Source of the DNA: Methylobacillus glycogenes JCM 2850
GTDB lineage: Bacteria; Pseudomonadota; Gammaproteobacteria; Burkholderiales; Methylophilaceae
NCBI RefSeq assembly: GCF_000617925.1
Contig: NZ_BAMT01000003.1
Location: 1-64,000, forward strand
Reading direction: 5' to 3'
DNA length: 64,000 nucleotides
Shown: piece by piece, positions 1-10,802 of the stretch
Layout: the number at the start of each line of letters is the position of its first letter
How positions within the stretch are numbered: position 1 is the first letter of the stretch
Position numbers and translations under genes: made by a program
The notes under the pieces: generated by a model
Seen by the model: the letters and a program-made list of their open reading frames with translations, nothing else
What the model was told of the DNA's origin: nothing
Databases searched by the model: none

Positions 1-217
1 GCTAGGCGCCCCACATAACGGCCCAGACACTAGCGACAACATCATTTGCCTTTGCCCGAATCATCATGTGATGTTTGATTTAGGTCTATTTGCCATCAAT
101 GATGACCTAAGTTTATTGGGTGTTGATGGAAAGCTCAAAACCCATGTTAAACATCCTGTATCAGTTGACCATATCCGTTATCACCGCGAGCATTTTTACC
201 GAAATTTGGATGTTTAA
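1..217 (+). CDS. HNH restriction endonuclease, 3' fragment (5' end outside window)
   Basis: The frame is open from base 2 to a TAA at 215-217, giving 71 codons. The visible part holds the HNH core: an N-G-P-D-T-S-D-N stretch followed by C-L-C-P-N-H-H, then F-D-x-G and a closing Y-H-R-E-H-F-Y. This arrangement is typical of the C-terminal HNH domain of predicted restriction endonucleases that carry an SRA/YDG-type or other N-terminal DNA-binding domain (COG3440-like). The N-terminal half lies upstream of the window, so the recognition domain cannot be judged. The gene faces the 3' end of tRNA-Lys, a common place for acquired defence genes. Confidence 0.75.
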   Translation, partial: LGAPHNGPDTSDNIICLCPNHHVMFDLGLFAINDDLSLLGVDGKLKTHVKHPVSVDHIRYHREHFYRNLDV

Positions 218-489
218 AAGTACTCACCGAAAACAAATGTCTGCAAAATAAAACGCGGACAATCCATATGGTGTTGCTCTTACGCGTTTTGTGTGGTGAT
301 TTTAAGAAAGTTAGAAAAACAAAGTCGAGTCAAGCGCCGTCTAAGTAGAGAGGTTGTTGATTGTATGGCAGAAGAGTTGCTGTATATAAGGGCACGGCAG
401 GGGAGGTTAGGGCGTGGTTGATGGCAATTAGTGCTCATCTATGTGAAGTCAGGATAATTCTAGGGGCTACTATCAGACTAGTAGAAATG

Positions 490-522
490 ACAAAGGGTTA
501 CGTGAATTACGTAACCCTTTGT
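490..522. terminator. Bidirectional hairpin terminator between HNH gene and tRNA-Lys
   Basis: A perfect 14-bp stem (490-503 with 509-522) encloses a 5-base loop. On the plus strand it runs into TTTT, suited to ending transcription from the HNH side. On the minus strand it lies 7 bases beyond the tRNA CCA end. The interval 218-489 holds no convincing gene. Confidence 0.55.
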
Positions 523-528
523 TTTGTC

Positions 529-604
529 TGGTGGGGCATGTAGGGGTCGAACCTACGACAAACGGATTAAGAGTCCGCTGCTCTACCAACTGAGCTAATG
601 CCCC
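529..604 (-). tRNA. tRNA-Lys (anticodon CTT)
   Basis: Read on the minus strand this is a 76-base cloverleaf. It has acceptor stem GGGGCAT/ATGCCCC, D arm GCTC-AGTTGGTA-GAGC, anticodon stem GCGGA/TCCGT with loop CTCTTAA (anticodon CTT at 571-569), T arm with GTTCGAC, and an encoded CCA end (531-529). CTT reads the lysine codon AAG. A consensus sigma-70 promoter lies just upstream. Confidence 0.96.
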
Positions 605-619
605 CAATCGAGAGGCGCA

Positions 620-648
620 ATTATGCTGAGATTGGCCCCCAGTGTCAA
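620..648 (-). promoter_or_regulatory. Sigma-70 promoter of tRNA-Lys
   Basis: On the minus strand a perfect TTGACA (648-643) is followed after exactly 17 bases by CATAAT (625-620). The -10 box ends 16 bases before the mature tRNA 5' end, as expected for a stable-RNA promoter. Confidence 0.75.
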
Positions 649-661
649 CTTGAAACTGTAA

Positions 662-2344
<1,683 letters not shown>

Positions 2345-2388
2345 GCCGTTTGTAATAACGCTGCCCGGCTTGAGTCGGGGCAAAAAAT

Positions 2389-2428
2389 GGCCGCTGACAT
2401 CTTGCTGATGCAGCGGCCTGTTTTATTG
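2389..2428 (+). terminator. Rho-independent terminator after pgm
   Basis: The arms GGCCGCTG (2389-2396) and CAGCGGCC (2411-2418) form a perfect 8-bp stem with a 14-base loop, followed by TGTTTTATT. It lies between the convergent pgm and protease genes. Confidence 0.75.
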
Positions 2429-2459
2429 CCTTAAAGTGCTAGGCTGAGTGTTTACAGCC

Positions 2460-2935
2460 TCATTCTTCCAGCTGGGTAATTGTCATTTTGCCCTGAAACA
2501 GCCGCACATCCATGCGTCCGAGGAAAGACATGCCCAGCAACACATCGCCATCCAGCCCAGGCGCGATCACGGCAGAAACATTGCGCGCCTTGACGCCGCC
2601 AATTTGCACGGTGTCCAGACGCGTCATATAGGCACAGTATTGCCATTGGCGGTAGAGGTGCGTATGGCCTGCTGGCTCTTGATCTGCAACTGGTCGGCCA
2701 CACGCTGTGAAATAGCCACGCCTGTGGCACCCGTATCTACCAGCACATCGACCTTGATGCCATTGATCAAGGCCTCGGCACGATAATGCCCGTCACGACC
2801 GCGTTGCAGGGTCACGTTATGGTCGTTGCCCAGCACCGCAATCTTGTTAGGGTTGAGGGCGCTATCTGCGAGTACATAGAGTCCGCTGGCCAGTGCCAGC
2901 CAGACAATCACCCACACCAGTTTGCTGACGTTCAT
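2460..2935 (-). pseudogene. Retropepsin-like aspartyl protease family protein, frameshifted
   Basis: The N-terminal part starts at 2935 with one membrane segment (about residues 6-24), then the catalytic-type motif V-D-T-G-A-T near residue 67. This is the single-Asp retropepsin-like family (TIGR02281 type), whose members are anchored in the inner membrane with a periplasmic protease domain. The frame stops at 2624. The rest of the domain continues in another frame from about 2627 (Y-M-T-R-L-D) to a TGA at 2460-2462, with the expected L-L-G-M-S-F-L flap-end motif. Adding one base near 2629 restores a protein of about 158 residues. It is located 13 bases downstream of the phosphomannomutase gene on the same strand. 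A sequencing indel is as likely as true inactivation. Confidence 0.75.
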
Positions 2936-2948
2936 ATTGCCTTGAGCA

Positions 2949-4322
2949 TCAGAAGGGCAACTTGGCCTCTGGTGCTGCAGCCAGAATAACCTCGCGGAAG
3001 CTGTTCTGTATGCGCTTGAGCGCTTCTACATTGTCCGCCTCAAAGCGCAGCACAATCACCGGGGTGGTGTTGGATGGGCGCATCAAACCAAAGCCATCGG
3101 CGTATTCCACACGCAAACCGTCTATGGTCAGCACATCGTCAGCATCATCAAACTTGGCGGTGGCTTGCAGCTGGCTGATCAGCGCATGCGGCTCGCCTTC
3201 CTTCATATTGATGTGCTGCTCAGGCGTGCTGACGCTGTCTGGCAGGGCATTCAATACCTCGGAGGGGTTGTCGAATTGGCTGAGGATTTCCAGCAGGCGT
3301 GCACCTGCATACAAGCCATCATCAAAGCCATACCAGCGCTCCTTAAAGAACACATGGCCGGACATTTCGCCCGCCAGCGCGGCGCCAGTTTCCTTCATCT
3401 TAGCCTTGACCAGAGAGTGACCCGTTTTCCACATCAGCGGATTGCCGCCGCGTTGCTTGATCCAGGGCGCGAGATTACGTGTGGATTTCACATCGTAGAT
3501 GATGGTGGCACCCGCATTGCGCTTCAGCACATCTTCGGCAAACAGCAGCAGCTGGCGGTCAGGGTAAATAATGCTGCCATCCTTGGTCACCACACCCAGG
3601 CGGTCACCGTCACCGTCAAAGGCAAAGCCCAACTCGGAGTTGCCATCTATCAGGTTGGCAATCAGGTCGGTGAGGTTTTCCGGCACGGAAGGGTCTGGGT
3701 GATGGTTTGGGAAGTTGCCATCCACCTCGCAGAACAATTCTTCCACCTCGCAGCCCAGGGCGCGATATAGCGTGCCAGCAAACGCACCAGGCACACCATT
3801 GCCGCAATCCACGGTCAGCTTGAGTGGGCGCTTGAGCTTGATATCAGAGGCAATGCGCTCAATGTAGGCGGGGGCAATGTCAAAGCTGCTTTCCTGGCCC
3901 TGGCCGTGCACAAAGTCATTATTGTCTATGCGCGCGCGCAGACGCTGTATGGTGTCGCCAGACAGGGTTTCGCCCGCTACCACCATTTTTAGGCCGTTGT
4001 AATCAGGCGGATTGTGGCTGCCAGTGACCATTACGCCTGAACCCGTTTCCAGATGGTAGGCGGCGAAGTACACCATGGGGGTAGCCACCAGGCCCAGGTT
4101 GATCACATCAATACCGCTCTTCATGATGCCACGTGCCAGCGCTGCGGCCAGCTCAGGGCCAGAAAGGCGGCCATCATAGCCTACGCAGATGCTGCGCTGC
4201 TGCTTCTCTACCGCTTCAGAACCTATGGCCTGACCAATGGCCTCAACGATTTCAGGCGTTAATGTCTTGCCTACGATGCCGCGTATATCGTAAGCCTTGA
4301 AGATTTCTTTCGGCGCAATCAT
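2949..4322 (-). CDS. Phosphomannomutase/phosphoglucomutase
   Basis: This 457-residue alpha-phosphohexomutase is of the bacterial PMM/PGM (AlgC-like) type, which converts mannose 6-P to mannose 1-P and glucose 6-P to glucose 1-P for surface polysaccharide precursors. The N terminus has F-K-A-Y-D-I-R-G, typical of this subfamily. The phosphoserine loop T-G-S-H-N-P-P is near residue 101, the metal loop D-G-D-G-D-R near 236, the sugar loop G-E-M-S-G-H near 319, and the phosphate-binding R-P-S-N-T-T-P near 414. It is distinct from the longer pgm at 713. The frameshifted aspartyl protease lies directly downstream. Confidence 0.93.
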   Translation of the reverse strand: MIAPKEIFKAYDIRGIVGKTLTPEIVEAIGQAIGSEAVEKQQRSICVGYDGRLSGPELAAALARGIMKSGIDVINLGLVATPMVYFAAYHLETGSGVMVTGSHNPPDYNGLKMVVAGETLSGDTIQRLRARIDNNDFVHGQGQESSFDIAPAYIERIASDIKLKRPLKLTVDCGNGVPGAFAGTLYRALGCEVEELFCEVDGNFPNHHPDPSVPENLTDLIANLIDGNSELGFAFDGDGDRLGVVTKDGSIIYPDRQLLLFAEDVLKRNAGATIIYDVKSTRNLAPWIKQRGGNPLMWKTGHSLVKAKMKETGAALAGEMSGHVFFKERWYGFDDGLYAGARLLEILSQFDNPSEVLNALPDSVSTPEQHINMKEGEPHALISQLQATAKFDDADDVLTIDGLRVEYADGFGLMRPSNTTPVIVLRFEADNVEALKRIQNSFREVILAAAPEAKLPF

Positions 4323-4375
4323 GAGAGTCCTTATCTAGAGTTTTTAGTAATGTGTGTGCTTCTTGCGCTGTGCGC

Positions 4376-4570
4376 TTATTCTGCTTCTTCTATCCAGGCC
4401 AGTTGTATGGCCTCGAGGATGCGCTCACCGCACTTGTTTGGGTCATCGTTAAAGCCATCCAGCGCAAGTATCCAGGCCATCAGGTCGGTAAAGCGTACGG
4501 TTTTGGGATCCACGTCTGGATATTGATCGTAGAGCTCCTCGGCTATGCGTTGACTGTCAGTCCATTTCAT
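4376..4570 (-). CDS. iscX: Fe-S cluster assembly protein IscX
   Basis: This small acidic protein of 64 residues matches IscX (YfhJ) along its whole length: it opens M-K-W-T-D, has [10 protein letters not shown] in the middle and ends with W-I-E-E-A-E. IscX binds IscS and iron and tunes Fe-S cluster assembly. It normally closes the isc operon. Here no other isc gene is visible; the neighbours are phosphomannomutase and an Old Yellow Enzyme gene, so it appears to be detached from the operon. Confidence 0.93.
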   Translation of the reverse strand: MKWTDSQRIAEELYDQYPDVDPKTVRFTDLMAWILALDGFNDDPNKCGERILEAIQLAWIEEAE

Positions 4571-4624
4571 GGGATTTCCTTATTGCAGGCTCAGCCTGAC
4601 GTTTTAACTGATTTTTGAGAAACT

Positions 4625-5692
4625 TTAAAGATGCTTGGCACGGACATACTGATCCGGCCAGGGTAAATCGACATGTAATTCCTTGGCGGCACGCATGGGC
4701 CAGTGTGGATCACTCAGCAATACGCGTGCCAGCAGAATCACATCGGCCTGACCCGTAGCAAGAATATGCTCGGCTTGCAGAGCTGAGGTAATAATGCCCA
4801 CCGCACCGCTGGCAATGCCCGCTTCCTTACGTATCCGCTCGGCAAATACGGTCTGGTAACCCGGCCCGGCGGGAATTTTGGCGTCCAGCACCAGGCCACC
4901 GCTGGAGCAATCGATCAGGTCTATGCCTAGGTCTTTAAGCCAGCGTGAGAGCTGTATGGATTGTTCTATATCCCAGCCGCCTTCTACCCAGTCTGTGGCC
5001 GAGATGCGCACCAGCATGGGCTTGTCCGCTGGCCAAAGCGCGCGCAGATCGCGCGCAATTTCCAGCACCAGACGACAACGGTTTTCCAGGCTGCCGCCAT
5101 ATTCATCTGTACGCTGGTTGGAGAGTGGCGAAAGAAACTCATGCAAGAGGTAGCCATGGGCACAATGCAGTTCCAGCACCTCAAAGCCTATGGCCAGCGC
5201 GCGCTCGGCGGCAGCATGGAACTGCGCGCTGATTTCCTTGATACCGTCTTTATCCAGGGCAATAGGCACCGCGTGCTGCGGGGTAACAGGGATGGCCGAA
5301 GGCGCTACCGTCTGCCAGCCGCCTTGATCTGCACTGAGAAAATGGCTATCGCGCCAGGGCACATCGCAAGATGCCTTGCGTCCGGCATGGCCTATCTGTA
5401 TTGCTGGAGTGGCACCCTGGCTACGGATAAAGTCCACCACGGGTTTGAGCGCCTCAGCATGTTGGGGCGACCACAAGCCCAGGCACTTTGGCGTAATCCT
5501 GCCTTCAGGCGAAACTGCGGTCGCTTCCACCATCACTAGCCCCGCACCACCCACGGCCAGGCCGCCTAGATGCACCAAGTGCCAGTGGTTGGCCAGGCCA
5601 TTTTCGGCAGAGTACTGGCACATAGGTGCAACGAAAATCCGGTTTTTGATCTCGGTGCCGCGCAGGCATATGGGGGTGAACAACTGGGCCAT
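4625..5692 (-). CDS. NADH:flavin oxidoreductase (Old Yellow Enzyme, YqjM-like class)
   Basis: The 355-residue TIM-barrel flavoprotein reduces activated C=C bonds with NAD(P)H. It starts with L-F-T-P-I-x-L-R-G-x-x-I-K-N-R and carries P-M-C-Q-Y-S near residue 25. That cysteine modulates the FMN redox potential in the thermophilic-like (YqjM/XenA) class. H-A-G-R-K near residue 102 is the active-site region, followed by E-L-H-x-A-H-G-Y-L and L-S-P-L-x-N-x-R-x-D-x-Y-G-G. The physiological substrate cannot be read from the sequence; such enzymes often act on electrophile stress products. No operon partner is obvious. Confidence 0.88.
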   Translation of the reverse strand: MAQLFTPICLRGTEIKNRIFVAPMCQYSAENGLANHWHLVHLGGLAVGGAGLVMVEATAVSPEGRITPKCLGLWSPQHAEALKPVVDFIRSQGATPAIQIGHAGRKASCDVPWRDSHFLSADQGGWQTVAPSAIPVTPQHAVPIALDKDGIKEISAQFHAAAERALAIGFEVLELHCAHGYLLHEFLSPLSNQRTDEYGGSLENRCRLVLEIARDLRALWPADKPMLVRISATDWVEGGWDIEQSIQLSRWLKDLGIDLIDCSSGGLVLDAKIPAGPGYQTVFAERIRKEAGIASGAVGIITSALQAEHILATGQADVILLARVLLSDPHWPMRAAKELHVDLPWPDQYVRAKHL

Positions 5693-5759
5693 GATGTTGA
5701 TTCCTGGTTTCCTGGGGGGTAGTAGCTAAGCCTAAGCGTTAAAGCGGTTTAATCATGCC

Positions 5760-7283
5760 TTATTCACTGAAAATAGGGATGTCGGCAATGCGCGGCTGCC
5801 AGAGAGCGGGTCCGGATTCATGTACTGAATGACCCTGGCTATCCACGGCCACCGTCACTGGCATATCTTCCACGGTGAATTCATAAATCGCCTCCATCCC
5901 CAGTTCGGGGAAAGCCACCACGCGTGAGGCTTTGATCGCCTGCGAGATCAAATAAGCCGCACCGCCTATCGCAATCAGATATACCGATTTGTGTTCGCGG
6001 ATTGCTGCCACCGTGGCCTCGCCGCGTTCGGCCTTGCCTATCATGCCCAGCAGCCCGGTCTTGGTCAGCATGGTGTCGGTAAACCTGTCCATGCGCGTGG
6101 CTGTAGTCGGGCCGGCCGGGCCTATGATTTCATCGCCCACCGGGTCTACCGGGCCTACGTAGTAAATAAAGCGGTTGGTGAAATCCAAGCCTTCTGGCAT
6201 GGGTTCGCCGCGTGCAATCAAATCGATAATGCGCTTGTGCGCGGCATCGCGCCCGGTGAGCAGCTTGCCGGAAAGCAAGAGCTTTTCACCGGGCTGGAAG
6301 CTGGTAATGTCTTCACGGCTGAGCGTATCAAGGTTCACCCTGCGCATAGGCGTGCTGGCGTCCAGCACTATCTCAGGCCAGTCTTGCAGACGCGGCACGG
6401 GCAATTGGGCAGGGCCGCTGCCATCCAGCGTAAAGTGCACATGGCGTGTGGCAGCGCAATTGGGGATGATGGCGACTGGCAGCGAGGTGGCATGAGTGGG
6501 CGCTTCCAGAATCTTCACATCCAGCACCGTGGTCAGGCCACCCAGGCCTTGCGCGCCTATACCCAGGCGGTTCACTTTCTCGTAAATTTCCAGCCGCAGT
6601 TCCTCGGCGCGGCTTTGCGCACCCCTGGCCTTAAGTAGCTGAATATCAATAGGCGCAAACAAGGACTGCTTGGCCAGCAGCATGGCTTTTTCTGCCGTGC
6701 CGCCTATTCCTATGCCCAGCACACCGGGCGGGCACCAGCCAGCGCCCATTTCCGGCACGGTTTGCAGCACCCAATCCACTATGCTGTCTGAGGGCTCTAG
6801 CATGGCCAGTTTGGATTTGTTTTCTGAGCCACCCCCCTTGGCGGCGATATGAATTTCCACCGTGTTGCCGGGCACTATTTCCACATGCACTACAGAAGGC
6901 GTGTTGTCGCGCGTATTGAGGCGCTTGCCTGCGGGGTCACTCACTATAGAAGCACGCAGGCGGTTGCTGCTGTCGGTGTAAGCGCGGCGCACGCCTTCAT
7001 CCACCATGGCTTGCAGGCTCAAATCCGCCTGCCACTGCACGTCCATACCTACGGAGATAAAGGCCACCACAATCCCTGTGTCCTGGCACAAAGGGCGTTG
7101 GCCCTGAGCGCAAAGGAAAGAATTGATCAGAATTTGGCCTATGGCATCACGCGCAGCAGGGGAGGGTTCGCGCTGCCAGGCTTGGTGCATGGCCGCAAGA
7201 AAATCGGGCGAGTGATAGCAGGCAATGTATTGCAATGCCTGGTGAATACTGGAGATGAAATCTTCCTGGCGGATGCGGGCCAT
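5760..7283 (-). CDS. Fumarate hydratase, class I (Fe-S dependent)
   Basis: The 507-residue protein matches class I fumarases, which use an oxygen-sensitive [4Fe-4S] cluster to hydrate fumarate to malate. The N-terminal domain holds the first cluster cysteine in F-L-C-A-Q-G and P-L-C-Q-D-T-G (about residues 56-68). The C-terminal domain carries G-P-T-T-A-T-R-M-D near residue 390 and ends with a substrate-binding fumarase beta region. One polypeptide contains both domains, as in FumA/FumB. It starts at 7283 and is transcribed away from glyA. The 400-base divergent spacer contains structured DNA. Confidence 0.9.
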   Translation of the reverse strand: MARIRQEDFISSIHQALQYIACYHSPDFLAAMHQAWQREPSPAARDAIGQILINSFLCAQGQRPLCQDTGIVVAFISVGMDVQWQADLSLQAMVDEGVRRAYTDSSNRLRASIVSDPAGKRLNTRDNTPSVVHVEIVPGNTVEIHIAAKGGGSENKSKLAMLEPSDSIVDWVLQTVPEMGAGWCPPGVLGIGIGGTAEKAMLLAKQSLFAPIDIQLLKARGAQSRAEELRLEIYEKVNRLGIGAQGLGGLTTVLDVKILEAPTHATSLPVAIIPNCAATRHVHFTLDGSGPAQLPVPRLQDWPEIVLDASTPMRRVNLDTLSREDITSFQPGEKLLLSGKLLTGRDAAHKRIIDLIARGEPMPEGLDFTNRFIYYVGPVDPVGDEIIGPAGPTTATRMDRFTDTMLTKTGLLGMIGKAERGEATVAAIREHKSVYLIAIGGAAYLISQAIKASRVVAFPELGMEAIYEFTVEDMPVTVAVDSQGHSVHESGPALWQPRIADIPIFSE

Positions 7284-7382
7284 GCTGAGCAGTGCGGTAA
7301 TTGATTAGGGGATAATTATACCCCGCGCCGCCAGGCCTGACGGTAGGGATGACAGAGGAAAACAGCGCAAAAGCGGAAAAGA

Positions 7383-7454
7383 CCGCCAGCCACCATCATT
7401 CCAGCGGCGGTGGCAGGCGGGAGAGAGTCTGCTACAAGAGATGGTAACCATCTC
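7383..7454. promoter_or_regulatory. Structured leader region between fumarase and glyA
   Basis: The divergent spacer 7284-7684 has no credible gene. It contains a 12-bp imperfect hairpin (CCGCCAGCCACC at 7383-7394 against GGTGGCAGGCGG, one mismatch) and a second hairpin at 7438-7454 (GAGATGG-TAA-CCATCTC). A further inverted repeat TTGAAAC-T-GTTTCAA lies at 7608-7622, 62 bases before the glyA start. I see no recognised riboswitch consensus. Promoter or operator roles are inference. Confidence 0.35.
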
Positions 7455-7684
7455 AATATAAACCCTGAGCAACTGTCATGCCAATTGGTTACTTGTTTTA
7501 AATTCAATGGCTTATTTTTAGGTGTGTATCGCGGCCTGGCTGCAAGTGACCACTTTGGTGGTTGTACCTTTGGCTGCTGGTTGTGGCATGAATCATTTTC
7601 ATGGGCGTTGAAACTGTTTCAAAGCTGAGGCGGGCTGAACATGTTAAAATCCTGCCCATTCATCATCATTCCGAGATATCGAAC

Positions 7685-8932
7685 ATGTTTAGCACGGCCA
7701 AAAACCTCAGTGTTGTTGATCCAGATTTGTGGAAGTACGTAGAAGCAGAGCGCAATCGCCAGGATGAGCACATCGAGCTGATCGCCTCTGAAAACTACAC
7801 CAGCCCTGCGGTCATGCAGGCGCAAGGTTCGCAACTGACCAACAAATATGCCGAGGGTTATCCTGGCAAGCGCTTCTACGGTGGCTGTGAGTTTGTTGAC
7901 GAAATCGAGCAACTGGCGATAGATCGTCTCAAAAAGCTGTTCGGTGCCGAGTATGCCAACGTGCAGCCGCACTCCGGCTCCCAGGCCAATCAGGCCGTGT
8001 ATTTCTCCATCCTCAAGCCTGGTGACACCGTCATGGGCATGAACCTCGGTCATGGTGGTCACTTGACCCATGGCTCGCCTGCCAACCTATCGGGCAAGCT
8101 GTTCAACATTGTGGCTTACGGCCTCAATGACAAAGAAGAAATTGATTACGACGAAATGGAACGTATCGCCGTCGAAACCAAGCCCAAACTGCTGATTGGT
8201 GGTGCTTCTGCCTATGCGCTGCGCTTTGACTGGGCACGTATGGCCGAGATCGCCAAAAAGGTAGGCGCGTATTTCATGGTAGACATGGCGCACTACGCTG
8301 GCCTGATTGCCGCAGGTGTATACCCCAACCCAGTGCCGCATGCTGACTTTGTGACCTCTACCACCCACAAGACCCTACGTGGCCCACGTGGTGGTTTGAT
8401 CATGGCCAAGGCCGAGTTTGAGAAATCCCTCAACTCCAGCGTCTTCCCCAGCTTGCAGGGCGGCCCGCTTATGCACGTGATCGCAGGTAAGGCCGTAGCC
8501 TTCCTCGAAGCAGCCCAGCCTGAGTTCAAGGCGTATCAGGAGCAAGTGCTGAAGAACGCGGACACCATGGCCAAGACTTTGGCCGCACGTGGTCTGCGCA
8601 TTATTTCCGGTGGCACCCAGTCACACGTGTTCCTGGTCGATCTGCGTCCCAAGGGCCTGACTGGCAAGGCGGCAGATGCTTACCTGGGCCAGGCGCACAT
8701 TACCGTCAACAAGAACGCCATCCCTAACGACCCGGAAAGCCCATTTGTGACTTCCGGTATCCGCATAGGCTCACCTGCAATCACCACCCGTGGTTTCAAG
8801 GAAGCCGAAGCGGTAGAAGTAGCCAACCTGATTGCCGATATCCTCGACAATCCGACTGATGAGTCCGTGATTGCGGCGACCAAGGCCAAGGTGCATGCCC
8901 TGACCTCGCGCTTCCCGGTCTACGGCGCTTAA
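7685..8932 (+). CDS. glyA: Serine hydroxymethyltransferase
   Basis: GlyA interconverts serine and glycine with tetrahydrofolate, the main source of C1 units and a central reaction in methylotrophs. The 415-residue product starts at 7685 (M-F-S-T-A-K), matching the usual N terminus; an upstream start at 7601 would add 28 atypical residues. Seen motifs: [10 protein letters not shown] near residue 32, the P-H-S-G-S-Q-A-N block near 96, and the PLP lysine in [12 protein letters not shown] near residue 228. nrdR follows on the same strand, a common betaproteobacterial order. A perfect 11-bp hairpin lies just beyond the stop. Confidence 0.97.
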   Translation: MFSTAKNLSVVDPDLWKYVEAERNRQDEHIELIASENYTSPAVMQAQGSQLTNKYAEGYPGKRFYGGCEFVDEIEQLAIDRLKKLFGAEYANVQPHSGSQANQAVYFSILKPGDTVMGMNLGHGGHLTHGSPANLSGKLFNIVAYGLNDKEEIDYDEMERIAVETKPKLLIGGASAYALRFDWARMAEIAKKVGAYFMVDMAHYAGLIAAGVYPNPVPHADFVTSTTHKTLRGPRGGLIMAKAEFEKSLNSSVFPSLQGGPLMHVIAGKAVAFLEAAQPEFKAYQEQVLKNADTMAKTLAARGLRIISGGTQSHVFLVDLRPKGLTGKAADAYLGQAHITVNKNAIPNDPESPFVTSGIRIGSPAITTRGFKEAEAVEVANLIADILDNPTDESVIAATKAKVHALTSRFPVYGA

Positions 8933-8940
8933 TTGCTGCC

Positions 8941-8972
8941 AGCAGGCGCACCTGTCACCATGTGCGCCTGCT
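8941..8972 (+). terminator. Hairpin between glyA and nrdR
   Basis: AGCAGGCGCAC (8941-8951) pairs perfectly with GTGCGCCTGCT (8962-8972) around a 10-base loop, starting 9 bases after the glyA stop. There is no T tract, so it may act as an mRNA 3'-end stabiliser or partial attenuator instead of a full intrinsic terminator. Confidence 0.45.
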
Positions 8973-9018
8973 CAACTTGATCCCCAGTTAATCAGCAGGC
9001 CAAAGTCAGAACCAGACC

Positions 9019-9465
9019 ATGAAGTGTCCATTCTGTGGTGCAGACGATACGCAGGTAATTGATTCTCGCGTTAACGAGGAAGGCAATTCCATACGCCGTA
9101 GACGCCGCTGCTCGGCCTGCGACAAGCGTTTTACCACCTACGAAACCGCAGAATTGCATTTGCCACAAGTGGTCAAGCAAAACGGCAATCGTGAGGAATT
9201 CAATCGCGACAAACTGCTGCTTTCCTTTACCCGTGCGCTGCACAAGCGCCCGGTGCCTACCGAATATGTAGACCGTGCCCTGGAGCACATCGTGCAAAAG
9301 CTGCTAGCCAAGGGCGAGCGCGAAATTATTGCGCGCGATCTCGGTGAGATAGTGATGCAGGAGCTCAAGGCCATAGACAAGGTGGCTTATATACGCTTTG
9401 CCTCGGTTTACCGTAGCTTCCAGGATGTCACCGATTTCAGTGACGTTATCCGCGATCTGGATTAA
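9019..9465 (+). CDS. nrdR: Transcriptional repressor NrdR
   Basis: NrdR is the nucleotide-sensing repressor of ribonucleotide reductase genes. The 148-residue protein has an N-terminal zinc ribbon with cysteines in C-P-F-C (residues 3-6) and C-S-A-C (31-34), an R-R-R-R-R basic patch between them, and then an ATP-cone domain starting with V-V-K-Q-N-G-x-R-E-x-F. The length is normal for the family. It lies between glyA and ribD on the same strand, a classic proteobacterial arrangement. Confidence 0.97.
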   Translation: MKCPFCGADDTQVIDSRVNEEGNSIRRRRRCSACDKRFTTYETAELHLPQVVKQNGNREEFNRDKLLLSFTRALHKRPVPTEYVDRALEHIVQKLLAKGEREIIARDLGEIVMQELKAIDKVAYIRFASVYRSFQDVTDFSDVIRDLD

Positions 9466-9620
9466 AACAGGCCAGCCTGTACCGCGTTACGGTTTTATCA
9501 CTCTCTAGATTTTGACATTCCCCTTAGCAGCCTTCTGGCTGCTCACAAGTTCTGTGCGCCAGCGCTGCAAGCCGCGCCTGGCTTGTGTCAGGGCTATCCC
9601 CGCCTTATCATGCAGCCATC

Positions 9621-10769
9621 ATGAATCAAACTCCCGACTTTAGCGGCGATGATCATCGCTATATGACCCTGGCCCTGCGCGAGGCTGCGCGTGGGCTATA
9701 TGGCACCACGCCCAACCCCAGGGTAGGCTGCGTCATTGTCAAACAAGGCCGCATCATAGGCCATGGTGCCCATCTCAAAGCGGGCGAACCGCATGCCGAG
9801 GTGCATGCACTGCGCATGGCAGGCAGCGAGGCGCAAGGCGCAACCGCCTACGTCACGCTGGAACCTTGCAGCCATTTTGGCCGTACACCGCCTTGTGCCG
9901 ATGCCCTGGTGCAGGCTGGCGTCAAACGCGTGGTGGCTGCCATGCAAGACCCTAACCCCCTGGTGGCAGGCAATGGCCTCAAACGCCTGGCTGAGCATGG
10001 CATAGCGGTGGCGCATGGCTTGTTGCAAGCCCAGGCTGAAGCGCTCAACCCTGGGTTTATCGCACGCATGACACTGGGCAGGCCCTGGCTGCGCAGCAAG
10101 GTGGCTTGTAGCCTAGATGGCAAGACCGGACTGTTGAACGGCCAGAGTCAATGGATCACTGGCCCGGAGGCCAGGCAACACATACAGCAGTGGCGCGCGC
10201 AATCCTGCGTCATGCTCACTGGCGTAGGCACAGTGCTGGCCGATAACCCTCAACTTACCGTGCGTGATGCAGCCCTGCTGCAAGCGCGCCATGGCGTGCA
10301 ACCCTGGCGGGTGATTGTGGATAGTGCGCTGCGTACACCGCCAGACGCCCAAATCCTGCACGGGGGACGAGTGCTGATTGCCCATGCCCGTGAAGATGAG
10401 CTGCGGCAACAGCGCTTGCAGCAGGCAGGTGCAGAATTGATTTATTTGCCAGCCGCCCAGGGCAGTCCCCATCATCACAGCGTCGATCTGCCAGGCTTGA
10501 TGCAAGCCCTGGCGCAGCGCCAGCATAACGAAATCATGGTAGAGGCAGGGGCCATACTCAATGGCAGCCTGTTGGCTGCAGGGCTGATAGACGAACTCTT
10601 GCTGTACCAAGCTCCGCTATTGTTGGGAGGGCAGGCCAGGGATATGTTTGCCATGCCCGCGCTCACCAGCATGCAAGACAAGCTGCAACTGGAAATACTC
10701 GACAGGCGCCAAGTCGGTGTTGACCAGTTCCTGCGTGCGCGGCCCTTATTAGCCACAACTGCTGATTGA
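9621..10769 (+). CDS. ribD: Bifunctional riboflavin biosynthesis protein RibD (deaminase/reductase)
   Basis: RibD performs two steps of riboflavin synthesis: deamination of the pyrimidinone 5-phosphate and NADPH reduction of the ribosyl chain. The start at 9621 (M-N-Q-T-P-D) gives 382 residues; an in-frame start at 9585 would add 12 residues unlike the family. The N-terminal deaminase domain shows N-P-R-V-G-C-V-I-V, H-A-E-V-H-A-L and zinc-binding P-C-S-H-F-G-R-T-P-P-C (near residues 75-86). The C-terminal reductase domain has G-V-G-T-V-L-A-D-N-P-Q-L-T-V-R and ends near V-D-Q-F-L-R-A. It follows nrdR on the same strand. Confidence 0.95.
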   Translation: MNQTPDFSGDDHRYMTLALREAARGLYGTTPNPRVGCVIVKQGRIIGHGAHLKAGEPHAEVHALRMAGSEAQGATAYVTLEPCSHFGRTPPCADALVQAGVKRVVAAMQDPNPLVAGNGLKRLAEHGIAVAHGLLQAQAEALNPGFIARMTLGRPWLRSKVACSLDGKTGLLNGQSQWITGPEARQHIQQWRAQSCVMLTGVGTVLADNPQLTVRDAALLQARHGVQPWRVIVDSALRTPPDAQILHGGRVLIAHAREDELRQQRLQQAGAELIYLPAAQGSPHHHSVDLPGLMQALAQRQHNEIMVEAGAILNGSLLAAGLIDELLLYQAPLLLGGQARDMFAMPALTSMQDKLQLEILDRRQVGVDQFLRARPLLATTAD

Positions 10770-10802
10770 TAGCCTGCTAGCTCTATACTCATCGATACCT
10801 CT

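Noticed and set aside
361..543. 60-codon reading frame overlapping the tRNA-Lys 3' end
   Set aside because: It runs into the tRNA gene and through the terminator, has no recognisable domain and no clear ribosome binding site.
7383..7684. Glycine or tetrahydrofolate riboswitch before glyA
   Set aside because: A GGCGGGAGAGAG stretch is suggestive, but the tandem conserved cores of glycine riboswitches and the THF aptamer motifs are not present.
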